NCBI GenBank assembly: GCA_036346395.1
Contig: CM070594.1
Coordinates: 59,009,519 to 59,073,518, forward strand
Direction: 5' to 3'
Origin: Hsuehochloa calcarea
Taxonomy: Eukaryota; Streptophyta; Magnoliopsida; Poales; Poaceae
DNA: 64,000 nt
Notes under the pieces: generated by a model
What the model was told of the DNA's origin: nothing
What the model saw: the letters and a program-made list of their open reading frames with translations, nothing else
Databases searched by the model: none
Shown: piece after piece, positions 56,401-64,000 of the stretch
How the letters are laid out: every line of letters begins with the position of its first letter
How positions within the stretch are numbered: position 1 is the first letter of the stretch
Translations under genes and position numbers: made by a program

Positions 56401-57854
56401 TTGCAACTAGATGAGAATATCATCTTTTAACCTTGTTGGAATTGTACTCAAATGGGCGAATGTGTTTTGCCATTTGAAGTGAAGCAAATGTGTTTTGCTT
56501 CTGTGGTCTGTCGGTCAGACCGCCGGTGTGGACCGGTCTGACCGGTGGCCAATCGGTCGAACCGCCATGTGTTAGGAGGTCGGACCGATTTGCTTTGACT
56601 TGGAATCTATGTCCGAAAGTTCCGCCTTTGTGAAAACGGAACTTTCGATGTGAGGAAGTTCCGGGGTTGGTGCGGAACAATTATTCCAGAGAGCGCCCGT
56701 TTTGGGACTTAGCCAAATTTCTATCGGGCGGTCGGACCGCCACCGCGGGCGGTTCGATCGATGGCGGTCCGACCGGCCATTGCATGGCGGTCCGACCGGC
56801 CGAAGGCCCAACGGCTAGTTTTCTAGCCGTTGGCACATGGGGTGGTCCGACCGGCTATTGATTGGCGGTCAGACCGGCCCTATGCTGATTTGAGGGAATC
56901 TTGTCTCAACGGCTAGTTTTTGTGTGTGGGCTATATATATCCATCTTGGCCGGTTGGGAGAGGTTGCTGGTGCTATTATTGAGTGCTATACTCATTCTTG
57001 AGCTAAGAGCAAGCCTCTCATTCTATTTTGTGCATGTGTTGCACTTAGTGAGAATTGAGAGCAAACCCTAAGTGCATGTGTTGCCTTAGGTAGTGGATTG
57101 TGTATCCACATGAGCGTTGACACTTAATTAGTTCAAGTAAAAGTTTGGATTTGTTACTCTTGGTGTTTACCGACACCTAGACGGCATGGAGGCGTCATGC
57201 GCGGTGATCTTCTCAAAAAGCTTGTGAGAAGACCCGGCGTGTTTGTGAGTGGTTTGGTGCTCGCCATCTCCGGATTGGAGGAAGAGCAACCCTAGTGGAG
57301 CGAGGTGTTGGTTGGGTTTGGAACCGGTCCAAGTGTTGGACTTACCTCGGAGGTGTTGGTTTAATTAGTGGAGCCGGTCCAACGTGGTTGGGCTTACCTC
57401 AACGTGGATTAGGGGAGACCGGCAAGTCTCCGAACACCACGGTAAAACATAATTGTGTCACCTTGTGTTACTTGTGCTTTACTTTGAGCAATTTACATTA
57501 CATGCTTTAATTGCTTATATATCATTGTATGATTGCTCTCTTGTATTGTTGGTGCACTTAGTTGAGCCTAGTTGATTTAGGTTTTAATTGTGCAAAATCA
57601 ATTCGTTATTAGCTTCCGCATTATATATTGGTTTTAGAGCCGAAAGATTTTTAATACCGCCTATTCACCCCCCTCTAGTCGGCCACCTCGATCTTACACA
57701 CGGCCGGTCAGACCGCCCGTGCTGCCGGTCGGACCGCCTGAGGTCTGAACAACATTGAAGCTTTTCCGAAAACGCGAGATTCGACAAACCAACAATGACA
57801 TTGTCAATTGACTCATCATTCTAAGATCATGCACATATCCCCACGATATCCACA
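53491..57854 (-). mobile_element. Solo LTR, copia SIRE-like, with nested insertion
   Basis: Starts TGTAGGACCGGAAAGG and ends GATATCCACA, with ACATG at 53486-53490 and 57855-57859 as target duplication. The left end (GACTAGAAGGGGGTGAATAG) is the mirror of the conserved LTR end of SIRE-like elements, also seen at 3484 and 12731. No internal genes are present. Without the nested element it is about 1.8 kb. It is rich in GGTCNGACCG palindromes. Confidence 0.78.
55168..57698 (+). mobile_element. Nested plus-strand deletion derivative of a SIRE-like element
   Basis: Bounded by the 5-bp target duplication CACGG at 55163-55167 and 57699-57703. The right part (55725-57698) is a full LTR ending CCCCTCTAGTCGGCC then ATCTTACA, preceded by a polypurine tract (ACCAAAGAGGGAAAGAT, about 55708-55724). 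The left end resembles the first 90 or so bases of the same LTR (CCATTATGAGTTAATGG at 55183 and 55742) and then passes directly into sequence of the type found just before the 3' LTR. Most of the 5' LTR and all genes have been deleted. Confidence 0.72.
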
Positions 57855-57859
57855 ACATG

Positions 57860-58281
57860 AAACCATGTTTTTTTAATAAAAAATACTATTCATGCCCATG
57901 TGTTGAGAGCATTCCTTTAAATCATCTCAGCTCCAATACGATCAAAGGAATTCATATATACCAACTAGATGAGTTTGATATATTTGCTTTCCACTGACTG
58001 GGGTGTATTGGACGAAAATGTGAATATGGTAAAAATTTCCATTTTCACGAACCTAGAAGTTTCAAAAAATTCTCAAAAATTACCACAGTTCACCATTTCA
58101 AAAAAAAATTGTCTTCTTTTTTTATCTCGCAAATGAGATCGAGTTTGATCTTAAAATTTTGCAGAGATGTAGAGCATATCCTCCACCACATGCGGTACTT
58201 TTTTAAAACTTTAAGTTTGGTGAGTGTTTACCATATTCATATTTTCACCACATATGCTGCCCATTGCTATACTTATATGCT
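57860..58281. other. AT-rich DNA between elements, no gene
   Basis: No reading frame or repeat boundary apart from the flanking target duplications. Nothing further seen. Confidence 0.5.
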
Positions 58282-58619
58282 ATTTCTAAGAGAATTTTTT
58301 TAATAATATTAATTTAAAAGATAATTACAAAAAATAGTAATTTTTTTTATTACAAAAATAGGTTCTTCAAATGGCGACAGGTCGGTGATAAGAACCCTAT
58401 CGCCAATTGGAACAATGTTGAGAGGGTCTTGTCACCAATTGAAATGGCGACATGAGCCTATCGCCATATCAAATGGCGACATGAGATTTGGTGAAGTGTT
58501 GGCCGACGAGTCCAACATCTCATTCATCTCGGTTGTGTGAACTAAGTTTTGGTGAAGTATTGGGTGTGGTGGTGTAGTATTCTCCTCTAGCCCTATTCTC
58601 CTCCAGTTCTCTTCTCCCT

Positions 58620-59150
58620 CCTTTTATAATGGGTCTTTTCGGTCTGAAAATGTAGCGCGGCGAAGTGTGGTCTTTTTGGTCTGCAAAGGTGGTATGGCGG
58701 AGTGTGTTGTCATCTTAGTCTGCAAAAGTGGCAGTGTGTGACATGTCATGGTGCGTTTTTTTGGTCTGAAAAGGTGGCGTGGTAGAGTGTGGTCTTTTCG
58801 GTCTGAAAAGGTAGCGTCGCAGTGTGTTGTCAACTCGGTTTGCAAAAGTGACAGCATGTAGCGTGACATGGTGCGGTCTTTTCGATATGAAAAGGGGGCA
58901 TGGCGGATGTGTGGTCTTTTTGGTGTGGAACGGTAGCATCGAAGTGTGTTGTCATCTCGGTCTGCAAAAGTGGTAGTGTGTGATGTGATTGGGTGCAGCC
59001 TTTTAGGTCTAAAAAGGGGGTGTGGCGGAGTGTGGTCTTTTTGGTGTGGAAAGGTAGTATTGAAGTGTGTTGTCATATTGGTCTGTAAAAATGGCAATGT
59101 GTGGCGTGATCGGGTGTGGTCTTTTCGGTCTGAAAAGGTGGGGTGTCACG
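58620..59150. repeat. Higher-order minisatellite, period about 120 bp
   Basis: Units of about 40 bp built on GGTCTTTTCGGTCTGAAAAG and GTTGTCATCTCGGTCTGCAA alternate in a fixed order. The whole set recurs about every 120 bp (for example at 58748, 58867, 58989 and 59111). Because the period stays close to a multiple of three, a 157-codon minus-strand frame (59097-58624) stays open and reads as repeats of FSDRKDHT-like peptides. I regard that frame as a by-product unless transcripts show otherwise. Confidence 0.85.
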
Positions 59151-59439
59151 ATGCTAACCCCCTCATATAGTTACATGTACACACAAGAACAAACAGTACC
59201 GAAACACGAGACTAGTATAATGTAGGTTGTACAGAAATTTATATTTACATAACATGACTGATATTTATAAGAACAAATATCTACTCGCGGGCCCTCTTGG
59301 TGTGTACCCCACGTGTATCCTGGCCTTGTCTGGGGCGGCTGTGGGCCCTAGTACGAGTAGGTCAAAGGCCCAGGCGGCCGAGACACCCTACTTACGCGAG
59401 TAGCCTGAGGGTGTGCCATGAGAGGGTGTTGTGTCAGCT

Positions 59440-62040
59440 CACTCGCTCTGGGCGCACCATGTAGCTGTGAAACCCCCACAGAGACCTGGCTGTTCTCGCT
59501 GTGCGAAGGCCAACAGCCCGGTCACCATAGTGTCCACCCTTGCTCGAACTCGAAGTCCCCCACAGTGTGACTCCTCGTGCGACACCACCTCCTCGTCCCA
59601 AATGGGTGTATGAGCTATGAAACAGTACGTTGTGCATGTAAACATGGCAAACATGATGAAATAATTTGTTATACATACAAACAAGATAGACATACCTCGT
59701 CGCACGAAGGTAGCGGACGGCTCCACATACTCCTACCCCGTGTACGGATGAAACTCAGGACCTGTCAAAGAAAATTGTCATTAGTAACTAGTGGAGTTTG
59801 AAATAAACAACCAGATGCAAGTGTTTCATATTGACCTGTGAACTATGCCGAGGTTGTCCCAGCATAGTGCCACGAGGACATGCCCGCCACGTCCGGGTGA
59901 GGAGACGTGGGGCGTGACGCACTATGGCTCACCCCCCGTCCACACACAAGTGGGTCCACCACTTCCCTCGGCCTACGGCAAGACACCAGCTAGATGTCTC
60001 GCTTCATCTTCTCGACGAACTCATCCATGTCCTCTCTAATCTCCTGCACCGTCATGCTGAAGTGGTCCTCGAGCATCATACGACACACGGAGTTTGCCAA
60101 CTCGTGTATCTCCTATTATAGATCGACATGTACACGTAACTAACAAGTGAGAAACCGAAAACTTGCGAAGAAAATAAGATATACAGACCGTTCAATGCAT
60201 ACAACACAATAGAATGTGGAGTCCAGCTGGGTGGGGTACATGTTAGACATCGCAGTCTTGTGTCGTGGTGGGTCATCCACAAACCTGACATAGCGAACCC
60301 TTATCCGACTAGAGTACCACTCGATGTACTCCTCGTACGTCCCAGGTCGTAGGGAGCATCCTCCTAGATGACGTCCTCCAAGGCGTGGAGCCAGCCCTAA
60401 ATCCAAGGGAGCATCCTGTCCACCCAGGATTGTAGCAGGTACTCCCTTTCTAGTGTACCTGTGGAAGGCAAAATGATTATTGCGTAGGTACGTAAGGCAA
60501 ATAGTAGGATAGAAATAAAAACATGAACCTACCCATGGACGTTCGGCGCCAACCGCTGCACCAAGGGGATTGGGACATCCTGTCGCAGGTCGAACTGGTG
60601 TATCACCCAGTGCACGTGGTACTCCTCTATGAAGACATCATGCACTAAGCTCCTCCGCGTGTACCAGTTTGCATAGTCTCACATGCACAGGCTCAACAGG
60701 CCTCAGGGTGCGTGTGCGTACACCTTGTCAAAAGTGTACGGTGTCTAGATGGCGCGGTCATCCGTCAGCTGATTGAACATCACAACTTAGTCCAGGTAGG
60801 ACGTGTCTGTAGTGATCGGATTGAAGGTGACCTATGGAATAGAATAACAAGAACTTATCACAAGAAATATAATTATATTACGAAAAAGAATAAATATTCA
60901 GAAAACTTACCAGTCGATGACACCACACTGTACCCATGGTCGGCCGGTCGACATCGTCATTGTCGTTGGCGTACATGGCGGCGGTGTAGGCTCCAAGGTC
61001 CGGCTGTGGTCGCCGATCTAGAAATGCTCGAAGGACCACAACTGAAGAAGCAGTGGGCATTTGGAGAGGATGGAGCTATCCTGAACCTGGTGGGATGTGT
61101 TGCACAGGGCGCGATACGTACGGCCCCAGGCATACGGCTGGATCGCCTCCATCTCCAAGTCCGCCAGCTCGTGTGCGTACCAGATCATGTGCTTGTCGAC
61201 GTTGTCGCCATGGGATCCTAGGAACATCACCCACTCGAACAACAACAGCAAGTAGGCCTCAGAGTGCGTCATCATCGTGTACTCGGGTGCATCCTCTGCC
61301 ATACACTTCAGATGTAAGAAGACAGAGACACATCACTAAGTTGCACAAAGTAATTTAAGTGAAAGGACAAGAGTTACAAAAACTTACGTAGAACTAACAG
61401 ATCCACTTTAGCGATGCCCCGTGGGTGCTGTTGAACTCCCTGTATCCAGTGTTGGGCGGCAACACCCCCTAGAACCTCGCGAGGAACTCTGTGCGCCACG
61501 TGGTCGGTACGTCATACACCACCAGAGGGAAGCCCACGCAGGGCAACCCAGTTAGGAACGTCATGTCCTGAAGCGTCGGCGCCATCTCCCCGCACTCGAG
61601 GTGGAACATGCGCGTCTCCAGCCTCCACCGGTCGACAGTGCCGTTAGGAGGCACCAGTCGTACGAAAATTGCCTCGACGTACGATCATCCCCCGCGCGGT
61701 GCTGGTCGTCCTCCCACGTCGCCTCTACCATCCTCGCTAGTGGAAGGAGGCCTACCACTCTCAACCAACGTCGAAAGGATTAAGAACAAACGTAAGTCAA
61801 CCCAAAGTAGTTAGACTGCAATTGAGTACACGAAGGTCATAACTACAGTCTACACATACCTCAGAACCCAATGTGGGTCCACCCTCTATGCCCTCATGGG
61901 CGTGCGTAGCCGCAACGCACCAAGCTCAATTTTTACCTCGCTTTCCTGGGGGAGGATAGTACTAAGGCGGCTACGGTGCTGCGCGTCAATGCCCAGGTGA
62001 AGCAACTTGTACGACCACTGCACAACGTCTCCTAGGTCTG
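59440..62040 (-). pseudogene. Plant mobile domain (PMD) gene in Mutator-like element
   Basis: Minus-strand pieces in domain order: 62040-61862 (WSYKLLHLGIDAQHRSRLST, then in-frame stop, then RVDPHWVLR before a GT donor); 61770-61470 (VVGLLPLARMVEA, then after a frame change VDRWRLETRMFHLECGEMAP and TLQDMTFLTGLPCVGFPLVV); 61302-61018 (SEAYLLLLFEWVMFLGSHGD, AWGRTYRALCNTS, ILSKCPLLLQLWSFE); 61060-60930 (DDVDRPTMGTVWCHR); and 60690-60140 (YEEYIEWYSSRIR and neighbours). These are the conserved blocks of the plant mobile domain, found in MAIN/MAIL nuclear proteins and in many transposons. Stops and frame changes indicate decay. The role in transposition is unknown. Confidence 0.8.
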
Positions 62041-62144
62041 CTATACCTGAAAATTCAATACATACATTGTAAATAATACGAAATATATACAAAAAAAAGT
62101 AATACGAAGCGACATTAATTGAATATTTACCTCGCACAAATGGA

Positions 62145-62740
62145 AATCAAAATTAAGTTGGGATTATTTTGATTAAGCTCTACACACCCTATTTAGCTAC
62201 TCTATAATTTTTATAGATTTTTTATAGGTTTCTTGATAGTTTCCTTGTTTGTAAAGTGTCTCCAGTATTTACAAAATATTATCCGTGTACAAATAAAAAT
62301 AAAAATTAGGTTCACAATGTTTTAGTTCAGCTCTAGATATCCTATGTAGTTTGTAATTTTTAGAGGTGTCTTGCTATTTTTCTAGTTTTAAAAGTATTTT
62401 TGGCATTAACAAAATATTTATCGTGCAAAAATGGAAACCAAATTTAAATTAGAATTATATTGATTAAGCTCTACATACCCTGTTTAGCTACTCTGCAATT
62501 TTTATAGATTTTTTATAGGTATCTTGTTATTGTCCTTGTTTAAAAAGTGCCTCTAGCATTTATAAAATATTTACCGTGTACAAATGGATATAAAAATTAA
62601 GTTCACAATATTTTAATTCAGCTCTACATACCCTATGTACCTACTCTAGCTTTCTTTTAGAATTTTTAGAGGCGTCTTCCTATTTTTTTGGTTTAAAAAA
62701 TATTTCCAGCATTAAGAAAATATTTACCTTGTAAAAATGA
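62145..62740. repeat. AT-rich higher-order repeat, period about 291 bp
   Basis: Two related units of about 150 bp alternate. ATTAAGCTCTACA starts at 62172 and 62463; TTCAGCTCTA starts at about 62326 and 62617. Thus two copies of a two-part 291-bp unit lie in tandem, just upstream of the plant mobile domain gene and within the Mutator-like element. Confidence 0.82.
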
Positions 62741-63369
62741 AAACCTACAAAGTTTTCTTAGTATTTTTGTGGGTTTATTCTAAATCGTTCGAGCACTGCA
62801 TTATAAATAATATTTATACGATGAACTAAAGTATACATAGCTAAAATGATGTACTACATCAAAGAGCAATACAACTCAAATTATATAATCTATTGGATTC
62901 TATGTCGCTATTTTTATTTGCTAACCTACAAGGTTTTAAATTTATGTACAAAGTTGCAAGATCATTTACCTGCAAAATGGGTGACCAGATCTGCGGCTCT
63001 GTCTCTCTCTCCTCCACTAGGAATGGGCAAGGCTTCGCTACATCTCTTTTCCCCTCTCATCCTCTCTCTTCTTTTTTTGGAATTAAAATGACTTTTACAC
63101 TAAATTTTAGGGTATATAGCGTCATGAACCTATTTTTGTGAAAAAAATCAACTATTTTTTGTAATTATCTTTTAAATTAATACTATTAAAAAATCATTTC
63201 TAAGATACCTGAATGTGGATTTCAAAAAAAAAATTCCAAGAGAGGCCCTAGCCTTTCCTTTATTTTGCGACACATTGTTATTCATGTGTAAAAGTAAGTT
63301 TACCTAAAAAAATTTACATACCACTTTTCAAAAAGTATATATACCACATGATTGGTTTCGTACTGTCAT

Positions 63370-63570
63370 ATGTATCTATACTCCTGGTATATGTGTAATA
63401 ATTACTCCTGGGAATAGATTAAATGCTTCCTATATAGAACGCTAACAGTATATGAACTGTCGCTATATAGTGTTAGATGTTAGTTTGTATAGAGTACTTT
63501 GTGTATCCTATATTGTAATTTGTATATTTTGCCTTTGACCTAATGGCATAGATAAGAGTTCATTCCAACA
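63370..63570 (+). repeat. 5' LTR end of a copia element (left edge uncertain)
   Basis: AT-rich LTR-like DNA ending CATTCCAACA at 63570, immediately before a tRNA-Met primer-binding site. It contains GCTATATAGTG, a possible TATA region. The left LTR border cannot be placed because the partner LTR lies outside the window. Confidence 0.55.
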
Positions 63571-63583
63571 TGGTATTAGAGCC
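63571..63583 (+). other. Primer-binding site, initiator tRNA-Met type
   Basis: TGGTATTAGAGCC, one base from the canonical TGGTATCAGAGCC complementary to initiator tRNA-Met, as in most copia elements. Confidence 0.82.
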
Positions 63584-64000
63584 AGGGCACTCTCCCAAAA
63601 ACCCTAACCCTAGCTCAGGGCCTGCCCCACCGAGCCTAGTCGAGTCGGCTCCTCTGCTTCAACGCGCCACTCGGCCTCCTCTGTTTCCTCTGCCGTTGAC
63701 GCGTCACGCCGTCGCCGCCCTAGAGCGTCTGCTTGAGCTCACGTCGCTCGCGCTCGAGCTTGCGCTCCGCCGCCGTCGAGCTCCCGGGCCACCGGCTTTA
63801 CTCCTGCTGCCCACGAGCTCGCCTAGGCTATCGGATCTACTCCCGCCTAGCCTCCCCTTCTTCCGCTGTCGCTGGATCGCACCACCCTGTCGCTCCAGCT
63901 GTTGCCTCGTTTTCTGCTCTGACCCACGTGGATTGAGTCTCTACTGATGGCCACTGCCGATGACTCCTACACCATCTTGCTCCCCCTGTTCGGTTCGACG
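63584..64000 (+). mobile_element. Leader and gag start of a copia element, cut by window edge
   Basis: A GC-rich leader (to about 63946) is followed by the ATG at 63947, reading MATADDSYTILLPLFGST to the window end, a plausible gag start. The open frame 63570-63947 begins at the primer-binding site and is leader sequence, so I do not call it a protein. The rest of the element lies beyond the window. Confidence 0.55.

Larger units (their letters stand above)
58292..63195. mobile_element. Mutator-like element carrying a plant mobile domain gene
   Basis: Terminal inverted repeats of about 70 bp (58292-58364 and 63123-63195; shared core ATTAATTTAAAAGATAATTA) are flanked by a 10-bp direct repeat ATTTCTAAGA at 58282-58291 and 63196-63205, the duplication size of Mutator-like elements. 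No MURA-type transposase could be read. The internal cargo is a plant mobile domain gene on the minus strand and two tandem arrays. Repeated ATGGCGACA/TATCGCCA words follow the left end (about 58370-58490). Confidence 0.85.

Noticed and set aside
58624..59097. 157-codon frame as an independent gene
   Set aside because: It is produced by a tandem array whose unit is close to a multiple of three. Kept as a repeat and as a finding only.
63570..63947. 125-codon frame starting at the primer-binding site
   Set aside because: It begins within the tRNA-binding site and covers the GC-rich leader of a copia element; the likely gag start is the ATG at 63947.

Overview
The window is nuclear DNA of a grass (Poaceae). 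The one clearly intact gene is an intronless Lhcb1 whose protein is grass-like, and the rest is dominated by the repeat classes typical of grass genomes: SIRE/Maximus-like Ty1/copia, Tat-like Ty3/gypsy carrying an antisense extra gene, CACTA, hAT, a Mutator-like element (MULE), and LTRs with GC-rich leaders. I estimate that about 80 percent of the window is transposable-element DNA, most of it decayed. The species cannot be fixed from the sequence alone.

Layout, left to right. 1-3465 holds decayed repeats with one possible inverted-repeat element. 3471-16726 is a minus-strand SIRE-like copia element with target duplication GCGGT; its right LTR is split by an eroded GC-rich LTR (13961-16541). 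17766-18950 is the Lhcb1 gene with a CCAAT/GATA/TATA promoter. 20018-22128 is a solo LTR (target duplication ACACT). 22176-23396 is a non-autonomous CACTA element (target duplication ATT) carrying class III peroxidase gene fragments. 24618-38074 is a minus-strand Tat-like gypsy element (target duplication ATTAC) with a spliced coiled-coil gene running antisense to gag-pol. 38130-48659 is a compound gypsy block: the 3' end of one element, a shared LTR, a second element lacking most of pol, and a final LTR, all bracketed by a 102-bp direct repeat of flanking DNA. 50884-52878 is the 3' part of a decayed starch synthase IV-like gene on the minus strand, with a hAT element in one intron. 53491-57854 is a minus-strand solo LTR (target duplication ACATG) with a plus-strand deletion-derivative LTR element nested inside (target duplication CACGG). 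58292-63195 is a MULE (10-bp target duplication) carrying a plant mobile domain gene remnant and two higher-order tandem arrays. From about 63370 to the end is the start of a plus-strand copia element cut by the window edge.

The points most worth a second look are: Lhcb1 has Met where the family has the phosphorylated Thr near the mature N-terminus; two Tat elements in opposite orientation both keep an antisense gene; the MULE carries a plant mobile domain gene; the CACTA element holds peroxidase exons; the gypsy block has an unusual tandem architecture; and copies of the gypsy repeats differ systematically at CAG/CTG motifs in a way that looks like sequencing or assembly error, so apparent frameshifts there should be read with caution. 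I found no CRISPR array, operon, rRNA or tRNA gene.
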